62,538 nt of DNA from Propionispora vibrioides (GTDB lineage Bacteria; Bacillota; Negativicutes; Propionisporales; Propionisporaceae), in NCBI RefSeq assembly GCF_900110485.1, contig NZ_FODY01000010.1, positions 1 to 62,538 of the forward strand, in the 5' to 3' direction. Each line of letters begins with the position of its first letter. Position 1 is the stretch's first letter. The notes beneath the pieces were generated by a model. The model worked only from the letters and a program-made list of their open reading frames with translations, had not been told where the DNA came from and ran no database searches. The translations under genes and the position numbers were made by a program. Below are positions 51,064-60,146 of the stretch, one piece after another.

Positions 51064-51225
51064 TAGTACCTTGTCAGCCTTAATTCAGTGAATACTGGTG
51101 GTCTATTTTCCGCACCGCTTCGTTGTCGTCAGTCAGCATACTAACGGTATGTTCCTTCCTTCGCCTCGTGGCTGCGAAAAATAGCCTCGCCATTCTCCTG
51201 CTGCTTTAAGACCGACAAGGTACTA
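51064..51225. repeat. Foldback element, ~162 bp, main family
   Basis: TTAGTACCTTGTCAGCCTTAA at the left pairs with TTTAAGACCGACAAGGTACTA at the right. The core is GTTGTCGTCAGTCAGCATAC-TAAC-GGTATGTTCCTTCCTTCGCCT; inner arms GGTCTATTTTCCGC and GCGAAAAATAGCC. It begins 3 bp after the stop of the LpdD-like gene. Confidence 0.8.
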
Positions 51226-51230
51226 CTGAA

Positions 51231-51287
51231 AAGAAGAAAACAGCCTGCTTTATTTCATTCTGAAATAAGACAGGCTGTTTTCTTCTT
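51231..51287. terminator. Long bidirectional hairpin terminator
   Basis: 27-bp arms (AAGAAGAAAACAGCCTG... and complement, two mismatches) around a 3-nt loop, ending at the stop of the MocR gene. Confidence 0.85.
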
Positions 51288-51288
51288 G

Positions 51289-52734
51289 TTACAGGCGATA
51301 AGTTTTTATCAGTTCGGCCAAACGATGCAGGCCGGTAGCCAGATCGTCCAGACGGGCATACGCATAAGAAATTCGCAGGTTTTGGCTGGCTTGTTTGTCA
51401 TATAGATTGCCGGGATTGAGCAGCAGGCCGTTGTCCAGGGCCGTGTAAAAGAGCCGGTTCAGTGAAACAGGTTTTTTGAGCGTCAGCCATACATAGAAGC
51501 CGCCTTGCGGCACGGTCCAGGTGGCAATATCGGCAAAGTACTGTTCCAGGATTTGAAGGCAGACGGTACGGCGGGCAAGCAGCTTACCGCGCAGGCTGTC
51601 TACGTGGTGGTAGAAGGCGCCGGAAGCCAGCAGACGGTGCACAGCCCATTGTGAGAGGGAGCTGGAACCGTAATCAATCTGATTTTTGATATCGGCCAGC
51701 CGGCTGATAACAGGTTCCGGCCCGGTAATCCAACCGAGGCGCAGCCCCGGACTTAGCGCTTTGGAAAAGCTGCCGATATAAAGGACCAGGCCTTGTTTAT
51801 CCAGTGTTTTTACCGGCAGTGGCGGCGGGCTGTCGAACCACAACTCGCGGTATACGTCATCTTCAATGATTGGCAGCCGTTTGGCGGCGCAGAGATCATA
51901 CAGCTCGGTGCGACGTTTGGCCGTCATAGTTGTGCCGGTAGGGTTCTGGAAACAGGGAATGGTGTACAGGCAGCGGGACGCGGTGGCCGGTACGGCTTGC
52001 AGTGCCTCGGGCGAAATTCCCTCGTTGTCCATAGAAAGGCCGCGCAGCGCGATGCCGGCCGACTGGAAGAGATTGAGGGAAAAAAGATAGGAAGGGCGCT
52101 CCAGATAGAGCGTGGAGCTGCGGTTGAGCAATCCCAGGGAAATAAGCTGCAACGCCTGCAGCCCGCCGGATACGATTAACAGTGAGGCCGGTGTGGCGGC
52201 AATCTGCAGCCGCGCTAAGTAGCGGCAAAGCTCTTCCCGCAGCGGGTACAGGCCAAGCGGTTCCTCATAGCCGAGACTGGTGATATTTTCACCGATGCTG
52301 CGGAGTGTGTCCTGCATCAGTTCCTTGGGATAAAACTCGGGTGACAGTTCGCCGGTACCCAGCCGGATGACACGGTCGTCGAATTCATAGGTATTGATTT
52401 TCTGGATGGTGGACAGGTTGGGCTGCTGTAGTCCCCTATGGGTATAGGGGGTCCACAGGGCGGCAGAGGAAGCCAGGACCGACCAGGAATTATTGGCCAC
52501 TCGCGTACCGCTGCCAACGGCGGCCTCCAGCAGGCCGTCGGCGATTAGCTCGTTGAGCGCCGTATTGATCGTGCTGCGGTTGACCTTAAGCATGTCCGAC
52601 ATGCTGCGCTGGGAGGGGATTTTAGTGCCTGGCGGCCATTCGCCGCTGGCGATCTTGTCTTTGATTTTTTCGATGATTTGTTTGTATAATGTACTTGCCT
52701 GATTTTTGTCAAGCTGCCAGTCGATGGTGTCCAT
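51289..52734 (-). CDS. MocR-family GntR/aminotransferase fusion regulator
   Basis: 481 aa. N-terminal GntR winged helix (~8-80: QIIEKIKDKIASGEWPPGTKIPSQRSMSDMLKVNRSTINTALNEL) and a fold-type I aminotransferase-like domain (~110-480) with VSGGLQALQLIS, PCFQNPTGTTM, and the PLP lysine in GSFSKALSPGLRLGW. MocR proteins sense PLP or amino-acid adducts and usually control a neighbouring gene. It is divergent from a LysE-type exporter, its likely target. Confidence 0.93.
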   Translation of the reverse strand: MDTIDWQLDKNQASTLYKQIIEKIKDKIASGEWPPGTKIPSQRSMSDMLKVNRSTINTALNELIADGLLEAAVGSGTRVANNSWSVLASSAALWTPYTHRGLQQPNLSTIQKINTYEFDDRVIRLGTGELSPEFYPKELMQDTLRSIGENITSLGYEEPLGLYPLREELCRYLARLQIAATPASLLIVSGGLQALQLISLGLLNRSSTLYLERPSYLFSLNLFQSAGIALRGLSMDNEGISPEALQAVPATASRCLYTIPCFQNPTGTTMTAKRRTELYDLCAAKRLPIIEDDVYRELWFDSPPPLPVKTLDKQGLVLYIGSFSKALSPGLRLGWITGPEPVISRLADIKNQIDYGSSSLSQWAVHRLLASGAFYHHVDSLRGKLLARRTVCLQILEQYFADIATWTVPQGGFYVWLTLKKPVSLNRLFYTALDNGLLLNPGNLYDKQASQNLRISYAYARLDDLATGLHRLAELIKTYRL

Positions 52735-52770
52735 ACAAAGCCTCCCCGCCGGATATTTATTGTGTCATGA

Positions 52771-52850
52771 CCTTATTGTAACAAAGTGGCTGGGTATTTT
52801 CCAGAAGGATTGGCTGGTTACAAAGAGCCATTCAGTTATTACAATAAAGA
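52771..52850. promoter_or_regulatory. Candidate MocR operators in divergent region
   Basis: TTATTGTAAC (52773-52782) and TTACAATAA (52839-52847) form an inverted pair, and GTAACAAAGTGGC / GTTACAAAGAGCC form a direct pair at ~52778 and ~52817. MocR sites are commonly paired repeats near the divergent promoters. No experimental match was available. Confidence 0.4.
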
Positions 52851-52874
52851 AAAGCACACATGGAGGATGAATAA

Positions 52875-53522
52875 ATGGTTGGGTATTCTATACAAGGATT
52901 TTTGATGGGCATCGCCTATTTAGCTCCCATTGGCATGCAGAATTTATATGTGATTAATACAGCGCTGCGCAAAACGAGGTTAAAGGCCTACCAGGTTGCG
53001 CTATTGGTAACACTGTTCGATATATCGTTATCCCTTTCCGCCTTTTGGGGGACCGGAAAAGTATTGGAGTCCATTCCGTTTTTAAAATGGGGTTTTTACC
53101 TGTTTGGCAGCCTAATCATTCTGGCCATCGGTATCGGCCTGCTGCGGGCACACCCGGAAAGTTCGGAGGATATCCAACTGGATGAGTCTTTTTATAAGAC
53201 CGTATTTTTCACTTTCAGCGTGACCTGGCTCAATCCGCAGGCATTGCTGGACAGCACTTTTATTTTAGGCGGGTATCGCGCTTCGCTTGACGCCATGGCC
53301 AGTTTCTTCTTTATGTCCGGTGTCATTAGCGGGTCTTTTGTCTGGTTCTTCGGCCTGGTCACGCTGGTGGCCCGCTTCCGTAATCAATTAACGACGGCCA
53401 GGCTGCGGCTGATCAATGTGGTTTGCGGTGTTACCATTATTCTGTTTGGTATCAATCTGGGCTATAAGTTTATCCAGGACGCGTTGGCCGGCTATCCTGT
53501 TTTGGGGCAGGTTTTTTCCTGA
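52875..53522 (+). CDS. LysE-family amino-acid exporter
   Basis: 215 aa with about six membrane segments. GFLMGIAYLAPIGMQNLYVINTALR is the LysE/ArgO start (PxGxQN), and FTFSVTWLNPQALLDSTFILGG the second conserved block. It likely exports lysine/arginine or related amino acids. The ATG follows ATGGAGGAT. It is divergent from the MocR regulator and has a good terminator. Confidence 0.92.
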   Translation: MVGYSIQGFLMGIAYLAPIGMQNLYVINTALRKTRLKAYQVALLVTLFDISLSLSAFWGTGKVLESIPFLKWGFYLFGSLIILAIGIGLLRAHPESSEDIQLDESFYKTVFFTFSVTWLNPQALLDSTFILGGYRASLDAMASFFFMSGVISGSFVWFFGLVTLVARFRNQLTTARLRLINVVCGVTIILFGINLGYKFIQDALAGYPVLGQVFS

Positions 53523-53555
53523 ACGGGCCGGCTCCAGCATATCGTTTGAACAGAG

Positions 53556-53586
53556 GATTTGCCGTCGGGCAAATCTTTTTTTTTTT
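53556..53586 (+). terminator. Terminator of lysE-type gene
   Basis: GATTTGCC-GTCG-GGCAAATC followed by eleven T. Confidence 0.95.
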
Positions 53587-53655
53587 GCAAAAAAAAAGGG
53601 GCAATGAAAGAAAGGGAGAATAGTAATATTTTATTTGCGAAAAGAGGGATGGCTA

Positions 53656-55389
53656 ATGAAACTGATTGAACTTATCAAGCGAGTGAAGCTGGCTAAGTTG
53701 ACAAAACTGACGGTGGGGAAAAAGATTGCCGGCGGCTATGGCATTGTTGCTATACTGGTGGCGCTAATGAGCCTGTTTACTCACTTTAAAATTGGCCAGA
53801 TCAATACCTCTTATGAAGGCATGATTGAAAGTAATTTGCAGAAAATAGAACTGGCTCAGGGGTTTGCCGTCAGTTTTTCCAATGAATCGGTTTCCCTGTG
53901 GCGGTTCAGTTTTACCGGTGATTTGTCGGATGCAGCGACGTTTAATAATTATAGCAAGCAAGCTGACCTGTATCTGCGGCAAATGGAAGAGATTCCAGCC
54001 AGCGAAAAAGGGAAAAACATTCTGCAAGATATGAAAAAGCATAAGCTTACATATGATGAGATGGCCAATAAGGTGATCCAGGCAAAACGAAATAGTGATG
54101 CCGGCTTGGTCAGCCAAGCTATGCAGGAGGCGGGCAAGCCTTACCAGGATACTATTGCTTCCTCGGAGGAGTTATTAAGAACTGTCAGGATGTTTGTTAA
54201 GGAAGAACAGAAGGCTCAACACGAAAAAACCGACCAAATTCAATTTATGCTGTTTGCCATTAGCGCCCTGGTGGCTGTGGTCGGTATCGGTGTCGGGTTG
54301 ACGGTAAGCCGCAAGATATCCCGCCCGATCCGTCTGCTTACCAGCAATGCTAATGAAGTGGCACGAGGCAATTTAGTGCACGACGATGTACTTGTTTATT
54401 CTGACGATGAAATCAGCGAAGTAGCCCATTCCTTCAATACGATGAAGCGGAATTTACAGCAGCTAATTCTGCAGATTGTCAAAACGACCGATCATGTGGC
54501 TTCCTCCTCGGAGGAACTGACGGCCAGTGCCGAACAATCGGCACTGGTCACCAATCAGATTACCACGGCGATCAGTGAAGTGGCGGCGGGGACGCAGACT
54601 GGCGCCAGCGCTATTGAAACAGCCGTTACCGCTGTAGAGCAGATGACGGCGGGCATTCAGCTCATGGCCACTAATGCCGGTCTGGTAGAGGGCGTAACCA
54701 ATAAGACGGTACAGGCCGCGCAATTAGGCGATGATGCGGTAAGCAGCGCTGTCCGGCAGATGGAAAGTATTGAGCAGACGGTTACCGATTCGGCCGGTGC
54801 TGTAGAAAAGCTGGGAGAAAAATCCCATCAAATCGGAAAAATTGTCGATACTATTTCCGGCATTGCCGGACAGACCAATCTGTTGGCACTTAATGCCGCC
54901 ATTGAAGCTGCCCGTGCCGGTGAACAGGGCCGGGGTTTTGCCGTTGTGGCAGACGAGGTGCGCAAGCTGGCTGAACAATCCCAGGAAGCGGCTAAACAAA
55001 TTGCCGGCATGATTGCCCAGATCCAGGCTGAAACCGAGGCGGCGGTAATTTCCATGCACAGCGGCTCGCAGGAGGTCAAGGTTGGTACCGAGGTGGTTCA
55101 CGCAGCGGGACGGGCGTTTCAGGATATTGTTGGGTTAATTAGTATAGTGTCGGCTCAGGTGAAGGAAATGTCCGCCACCATTCAACAAATGGCCGATGGC
55201 AGCCAGCAAATTGTCGGCTCGGTCCATAATATTGATGAAATCGGTAAACATACGGCTGATCAAACTCATACCGTATCGTCTGCAGCGGAAGAGCAATTGG
55301 CCTCTATGCAGGAAATTGCAGCTTCCAGTCAGGCGTTGTCTAAACTGGCGTCAGAATTGCAAGAGGCTGTCCGACAGTTTAAAATCTAA
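53656..55389 (+). CDS. Methyl-accepting chemotaxis protein
   Basis: 577 aa. An N-terminal basic leader ([20 protein letters not shown]) precedes TM1 ~28-45, a four-helix-bundle sensor to ~200, TM2 ~203-222, HAMP and an MCP signalling domain with [41 protein letters not shown]. It is closely similar in layout to the receptor at 22366, but no riboswitch precedes this one. ATG 53656 has AGAGGGA 8 bp upstream. Confidence 0.93.
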   Translation: MKLIELIKRVKLAKLTKLTVGKKIAGGYGIVAILVALMSLFTHFKIGQINTSYEGMIESNLQKIELAQGFAVSFSNESVSLWRFSFTGDLSDAATFNNYSKQADLYLRQMEEIPASEKGKNILQDMKKHKLTYDEMANKVIQAKRNSDAGLVSQAMQEAGKPYQDTIASSEELLRTVRMFVKEEQKAQHEKTDQIQFMLFAISALVAVVGIGVGLTVSRKISRPIRLLTSNANEVARGNLVHDDVLVYSDDEISEVAHSFNTMKRNLQQLILQIVKTTDHVASSSEELTASAEQSALVTNQITTAISEVAAGTQTGASAIETAVTAVEQMTAGIQLMATNAGLVEGVTNKTVQAAQLGDDAVSSAVRQMESIEQTVTDSAGAVEKLGEKSHQIGKIVDTISGIAGQTNLLALNAAIEAARAGEQGRGFAVVADEVRKLAEQSQEAAKQIAGMIAQIQAETEAAVISMHSGSQEVKVGTEVVHAAGRAFQDIVGLISIVSAQVKEMSATIQQMADGSQQIVGSVHNIDEIGKHTADQTHTVSSAAEEQLASMQEIAASSQALSKLASELQEAVRQFKI

Positions 55390-55401
55390 ATATGTAACAA
55401 T

Positions 55402-55428
55402 AAAACCCGCTTAGGCGGGTTTTATTGT
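55402..55428 (+). terminator. Terminator of second MCP gene
   Basis: AAAACCCGC-TTAG-GCGGGTTTT, then ATTGTTTT. Confidence 0.92.
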
Positions 55429-55453
55429 TTTAGAGGTTGTTTGAAGCAAAGGA

Positions 55454-55513
55454 CTAGTGGTCTGTAAACTCTCTCGTAAGAACACTATAGAATTAGGGTT
55501 TACAGACCACTAG
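55454..55513. repeat. CTAG-bounded foldback, short form (60 bp)
   Basis: CTAGTGGTCTGTAAAC and GTTTACAGACCACTAG are perfectly complementary over 16 bp, with a 28-nt interior. The ends resemble those of the long elements at 25680 and 31181 (CTAGTGGTCC), as if the core had been lost. Confidence 0.8.
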
Positions 55514-55566
55514 CTGTATAAAATGGTCGGGCTATTGTGAAAATAAGGAAGATTACTGACAGATTA

Positions 55567-55618
55567 TTGACTTTTGCAGATAATAAACTATAATATATAC
55601 TATACGGGGGTATAGTAT
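55567..55618 (+). promoter_or_regulatory. Promoter and CsoR operator
   Basis: TTGACT (55567-55572), 16-bp spacer, TATAAT (55589-55594), then ATACTATAC and GTATAGTAT arms around GGGG (55597-55618). This G-tract dyad fits CsoR operators and overlaps the transcription start region. Confidence 0.8.
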
Positions 55619-55631
55619 TGGAGGGCGAAGC

Positions 55632-55901
55632 GTGTTAAACGAACAGGAACAGAAGAATATTAAGGCAAGACTGAGGCGGATTGCCGGCCAGATAAACGGA
55701 ATCGAAAAGATGGTGGAAGACCGGCGGTACTGTGTAGATACGCTGCAGCAGATTATGGCGGCCAGGTCGGCGCTTAATCAAGTGGCACTTATTATATTGG
55801 AAAGCCATACCAAAAGCTGTGTGGTAACCGCTATTCAGGAAAATCGTACGGAAGAGTCGGTTAAAGAATTGATGGATGTATTGTCTAAATTTGCGAAATA
55901 A
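55632..55901 (+). CDS. csoR: CsoR copper-sensing repressor
   Basis: 89 aa all-helical DUF156 protein. ARLRRIAGQINGIEKMVEDRRYCVDTLQQI supplies the first Cys, and ESHTKSCV the His and second Cys of the Cu(I) site. Copper binding releases it from the operator immediately upstream. GTG start at 55632 with GGAGG 7 bp before. copA follows 51 bp downstream. Confidence 0.94.
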   Translation: MLNEQEQKNIKARLRRIAGQINGIEKMVEDRRYCVDTLQQIMAARSALNQVALIILESHTKSCVVTAIQENRTEESVKELMDVLSKFAK

Positions 55902-55952
55902 CAGGTTCTGTTTCTACTAAGAAACTGGAAAGGTTAAGAGGGTGAAACCGGT

Positions 55953-58391
55953 ATGAATAAAATGCAAAGTGAAAACTTAGTAACGTCTTCCTTTAAGATT
56001 GGCGGTATGTCCTGCGCCGCCTGCTCCAGCCGGGTAGAGCGAGGCTTGGCCGGTCTGCCGGGGGTGGCTAAGGCAGCAGTCAATCTGGCAACCGAAAAAG
56101 CTTCGGTTACCTATGATCCTAAACAAGTCAGTCTGCAGGAGCTGGCCCGGAAGGTAGAGGACTTAGGATATCATACGTTTAAGGAAAAATATGAATTTAA
56201 TATAACCGGCATGCATTGCGCCGCTTGTTCTGCCAGAATTGAGCGGGCCGTCGGCAAGCTGCCCGGAGTTTATCGGGCAGTGGTTAATCTGGCGATAGAA
56301 AAAGCCGTTATCGAAGTGAATCCAGCCGAGGTTACCAGCGCAATGCTTATCGCTAAAATTGAAAGTCTGGGCTTTGGCGCGCAACCGATTGCTGTTGATG
56401 CTGACGGAGCGGCCGGTGCCGACCGCGAAAAGGCCGCCCGCCAGCAAGATATAAAACGGCAGCAGTTCCGGCTTATCCTTTCGGCTGTATTCTCGTTGCC
56501 CTTGATACTGGCTATGGTGTTACATCTGATGGGAAGTGACGGACAGGTGACGGAGCTATTAATGAATCCGTATCTGCAGTGGTTTTTGGCAACGCCTGTC
56601 CAGTTTATCGCCGGCGGGCAGTTTTACCGGGGAGCTTATCTGGCTTTAAAAAACGGCGGTGCCAATATGGATGTGCTGGTCGTGTTGGGAACGTCGGCCG
56701 CCTATTTTTACAGCATTGCCAATATGCTGTATTCGCCGCATAATTTGTATTTTGAAACTTCGGCCATACTGATTACGCTGATTATTCTAGGCAAGCTGCT
56801 GGAAGCCAGGGCAAAAGGGCGTACTTCGGAGGCCATCAAAGCGCTCATGGGGCTGCAAGCCAAAACAGCCCGGGTGGTGCGGAACGGCAAAGAAGAGGAA
56901 ATCCCTATTGACCTTGTACAGGTCGGTGATATCTTAGCCGTCCGGCCGGGAGAAAAAATTCCCGTTGACGGCGTGGTAGTGGAAGGAACCTCAACGGTTG
57001 ATGAATCCATGCTGACCGGGGAAAGTTTGCCGGTTGAGAAAAAGGTAGGCGATGCAGTAACCGGCGCGACTCTGAACCGAGTGGGGGCCTTTAAGTTTAA
57101 GGCCGCCCGAATTGGCAAAGACACGGCTTTGGCTCAGATTGTGCGCATTGTGGAAGAGGCTCAAGGGTCGAAAGCGCCGATTCAGCGTTTTGCCGACGTG
57201 GTTTCTGGTTATTTTGTACCGGTAGTGGTAGGGCTTGCCGTGCTTACCTTTCTCGTCTGGTATTTTATCGTGGATGCCGGCCATTTTTCGCGGGCCTTAG
57301 TCAATTTTACCGCGGTGCTGGTCATTGCCTGTCCCTGCGCTTTAGGGTTGGCAACGCCGACCTCGATTATGGTGGGGACCGGCAAAGGGGCTGAAAACGG
57401 CATACTGATTAAAGGTGCCGAGCATTTGGAACATGCCCACCGGATTACCACGCTGGTTCTGGATAAAACGGGGACGATTACCAGGGGCGAACCGGAAGTA
57501 ACCGATTTTACTAATTTGTCCGGTATGGCTGAAGCTGAACTACTGTCGCTGGCTGGCGGCGCGGAAAAAAATTCCGAGCATCCCCTGGCGCAGGCTATTG
57601 TCAGCTATAGCCAAAAACAGGCTGCATCGCTGATTGAACCTGCAACGTTCACGGCGATTCCCGGTCATGGGGTTGAGGCTGTGGTCGCCGGAAAACGAAT
57701 TCTATTGGGGACCCGGAAGCTGCTGCAAGAGCAGAAGATTGACTTTGCCGGGCATATTCCGGCCATCGAAGCGATGGAGCAGCAGGGGAAGACCGTCATG
57801 CTGATGGCGGTCGAGGAAGAACTGACAGGGTTGTTTGCCGTTGCCGATACGGTGAAACCGCGGTCAAGAGAGGCCATCGCCCAATTGCAGGCGCTGGGCA
57901 TCGAGGTTTGGATGCTTACCGGCGACAACGAACGGACGGCCAGGGCCATTGCCGAGAACGTAGGAATCCCCCATGTTTTGGCGGAAGTGCTACCTGAAGA
58001 TAAGGCGCGAAAAGTAACGGAACTGAAAGGACAGGGAAAAATCGTTGCCATGGCCGGCGACGGAATTAACGATGCCCCGGCTTTGGCCACCGCCGATGTG
58101 GGTTTTGCTATTGGGACGGGAACTGATGTGGCCATTGAGGCAGCCGATGTTACCTTGATGAACAGTGAACTGACCGGCATTGTGGCCGCTATACGGTTAA
58201 GCAAAGCGACGATGAAAAATATTAAGCAAAACCTGTTCTGGGCGCTTGTCTATAATTCCTTGGGCATTCCGCTGGCTGCCGCCGGTTACCTGTCGCCAGT
58301 CATTGCCGGGGCGGCGATGGCGTTTAGCTCGGTTTCGGTTGTGTCCAATGCGCTGCGGTTGAAAAACTTCGAGCCTTATCAGAAGCTTTGA
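55953..58391 (+). CDS. copA: Cu(I)-exporting P1B-1 ATPase
   Basis: 812 aa. Two N-terminal heavy-metal domains ([10 protein letters not shown] and [10 protein letters not shown], CxxC), then the ATPase with [15 protein letters not shown] in the membrane site, DKTGTIT, SEHPLA and [20 protein letters not shown] and [11 protein letters not shown] in the last helices are the P1B-1 (copper) ligands. It exports cytosolic Cu(I). It forms an operon with csoR. Confidence 0.95.
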   Translation: MNKMQSENLVTSSFKIGGMSCAACSSRVERGLAGLPGVAKAAVNLATEKASVTYDPKQVSLQELARKVEDLGYHTFKEKYEFNITGMHCAACSARIERAVGKLPGVYRAVVNLAIEKAVIEVNPAEVTSAMLIAKIESLGFGAQPIAVDADGAAGADREKAARQQDIKRQQFRLILSAVFSLPLILAMVLHLMGSDGQVTELLMNPYLQWFLATPVQFIAGGQFYRGAYLALKNGGANMDVLVVLGTSAAYFYSIANMLYSPHNLYFETSAILITLIILGKLLEARAKGRTSEAIKALMGLQAKTARVVRNGKEEEIPIDLVQVGDILAVRPGEKIPVDGVVVEGTSTVDESMLTGESLPVEKKVGDAVTGATLNRVGAFKFKAARIGKDTALAQIVRIVEEAQGSKAPIQRFADVVSGYFVPVVVGLAVLTFLVWYFIVDAGHFSRALVNFTAVLVIACPCALGLATPTSIMVGTGKGAENGILIKGAEHLEHAHRITTLVLDKTGTITRGEPEVTDFTNLSGMAEAELLSLAGGAEKNSEHPLAQAIVSYSQKQAASLIEPATFTAIPGHGVEAVVAGKRILLGTRKLLQEQKIDFAGHIPAIEAMEQQGKTVMLMAVEEELTGLFAVADTVKPRSREAIAQLQALGIEVWMLTGDNERTARAIAENVGIPHVLAEVLPEDKARKVTELKGQGKIVAMAGDGINDAPALATADVGFAIGTGTDVAIEAADVTLMNSELTGIVAAIRLSKATMKNIKQNLFWALVYNSLGIPLAAAGYLSPVIAGAAMAFSSVSVVSNALRLKNFEPYQKL

Positions 58392-58584
58392 GGAATTTGC
58401 CACTGGACCGGAACTTTTGGCGGCAAGTTAACATCGTTCTTCTGTCAGGCTTGTCAGGAAACGGATAGCGCGTAAGAAGAGGCAAGAAGATTAAAAAATC
58501 TTTGAATTGGATTTAAACGGGATATAAGACGTTTTCAACCGACCGCATGATATGATATAGTAAAGGGAACTACTAACCAATAAG

Positions 58585-58613
58585 TGGGTGACTTGCTAAG
58601 TTGCCCATTTTTA
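58585..58613 (+). promoter_or_regulatory. Hairpin plus T-run in heptosyltransferase leader
   Basis: TGGGTGACT / AGTTGCCCA (two wobbles) with loop TGCTA, then TTTTT. It lies 26 bp before the next gene, so it could be an attenuator; as a csoR-copA terminator it is rather distant (~195 bp). Confidence 0.5.
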
Positions 58614-58638
58614 TTTCAGATTCAAGGCGGTACACATT

Positions 58639-59685
58639 GTGACGATAAGAAGCATACTGATTATAAGACTTAGCTCTATTGGTGATGTTCTTCATTGCAC
58701 GCCGGTAGCCAGATCGTTGAGACAGGCCTATCCTGAATGCCGGATTACCTGGCTGGTGGGATCAGTGGCCGCCGATCTGTTGACCTATAATCCCCATATA
58801 GATGAAGTGCTGGTCTGGTCAAGAGAACGTTTTGAAAAACATCTTTGCAAGCTGGAGTTAAGGGAAGCCGTCCGGATGTGGCAAGACTTGAAAGAATTGC
58901 TGGCAGACCGGTATTTTGATGTTGTTTTGGATATTCACGGTCTATTTCTTACCGGCATGATCACCAAGCAAATACAGGCAGGCCGGAAAATCGGCATGCG
59001 CGGGGCCAAAGAGCTAAATACACTGTTCATGACCGAAACCGCCTCATCCTTGGGCAGGCACGTTACGGATAAATACCTGGGCGTACTTCAGGCAATTGGC
59101 ATTACCGAGGTGGACCGGCGCATGCAGCTAACACTTGGCCCGGCGCATGGCGAGTTTGCCGCAGCTTATCTACGGCAGGCGGGCATCTTACCGGAGGAGC
59201 GGTTTGCGGTTGTTGTTCCGGGGACTACCTGGCCTTCCAAGAATTGGCCGGTGGAATTTTTTATCAGAACTATTCAGCGGCTTGCCCCTAAATACCGGAT
59301 TGTACTGGGCGGCGGCAAAGCGGAAGCGCCCCTGGGGAGCGAGATTGAAAGGGCGTGCGGGCCTTCGGTGATTAATGCTATTGGGCAAACAGGACTGTTG
59401 GATTTAGCCGGGTTGATTCAAAAAGCCGCTGTGGTGATTACCGGGGACACAGGCCCCTTACATATGGCGGCAGCGCTGGACATTCCTACCGTAGCAATCT
59501 TCGGGCCTACCGATCCGGCGTTCTTTGCGCCGCTTGGTGAAAAGCATATTGCTCTGACAAGCCGGTTAGCCTGTTCTTTTTGCCATAAAACCAGGTGTCC
59601 CGACGGAAATAATATGTGTATGTATGGTGTTGCGCCGGACGAGGTGCTGCAAGCCGTAAGCAAGGTAGTAGATTTAAAATTCTGA
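58639..59685 (+). CDS. LPS heptosyltransferase-like protein (GT9)
   Basis: 348 aa. SILIIRLSSIGDVLHCTPVARSLRQAYPECRITWL is the ADP-heptose:LPS transferase start; VVPGTTWPSKNWPVEFF and VITGDTGPLHMAAALDIPTVAIFGPTDP complete the GT-B donor site. It would add heptose to the LPS core on the inner face of the cytoplasmic membrane, evidence for an outer membrane. GTG at 58639 behind AAGGCGG. No kdo or other core genes are adjacent. Confidence 0.92.
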   Translation: MTIRSILIIRLSSIGDVLHCTPVARSLRQAYPECRITWLVGSVAADLLTYNPHIDEVLVWSRERFEKHLCKLELREAVRMWQDLKELLADRYFDVVLDIHGLFLTGMITKQIQAGRKIGMRGAKELNTLFMTETASSLGRHVTDKYLGVLQAIGITEVDRRMQLTLGPAHGEFAAAYLRQAGILPEERFAVVVPGTTWPSKNWPVEFFIRTIQRLAPKYRIVLGGGKAEAPLGSEIERACGPSVINAIGQTGLLDLAGLIQKAAVVITGDTGPLHMAAALDIPTVAIFGPTDPAFFAPLGEKHIALTSRLACSFCHKTRCPDGNNMCMYGVAPDEVLQAVSKVVDLKF

Positions 59686-59824
59686 ATAGAATAAAATGCA
59701 GTATTTGTCGAAATGCAGATATTTTTGGAATATTTAAAAAATATTTTCTCTCTTGGCAGGAGTCAAAGACGTTTTGCTGAATTATATAATTAGATATAGA
59801 AAAAGCAAAGAGGAGATGATACCT

Positions 59825-60067
59825 ATGCAGGTTGAGGTCAAATCTAGGGAAGAAAAAGCTATCAGCAAAACAATCTTTGAAATGTTATGCGTGGAAAATG
59901 ATGTAAAAATCCTTTGCAAGCGCTGCGAAGGTGAGATGGTGCTGGCACAGATGACACCTAACAATGATGAAATGCGTTGGTATAGATGCGCGAACTGCGG
60001 TACGTTACGGCTGATCGGCAAAGAGTTTGAAACCAATGAGAGCAATAAGAAAGTCATTATGATATAA
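59825..60067 (+). CDS. Zinc-ribbon-like small protein (80 aa)
   Basis: An N-terminal helix (KSREEKAISKTIFEMLCVEND) precedes two CxxC knuckles: ILCKRCEGEMV and YRCANCGTLRL, a zinc ribbon of about 30 residues. ATG 59825 is chosen because AGGAG lies 9 bp upstream; an ATG at 59816 touches the ribosome site. The role is unknown; a terminator follows. Confidence 0.7.
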   Translation: MQVEVKSREEKAISKTIFEMLCVENDVKILCKRCEGEMVLAQMTPNNDEMRWYRCANCGTLRLIGKEFETNESNKKVIMI

Positions 60068-60089
60068 GCGGACATTTGGCCGGAAACGC

Positions 60090-60124
60090 AGACTGTCAAC
60101 ATTCTTTGTTGACAGTCTTTTTAT
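60090..60124. terminator. Terminator
   Basis: GACTGTCAACA / TGTTGACAGTC stem, then TTTTTATTTT. Confidence 0.92.
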
Positions 60125-60146
60125 TTTACCGTGCATGGCCACCCAA

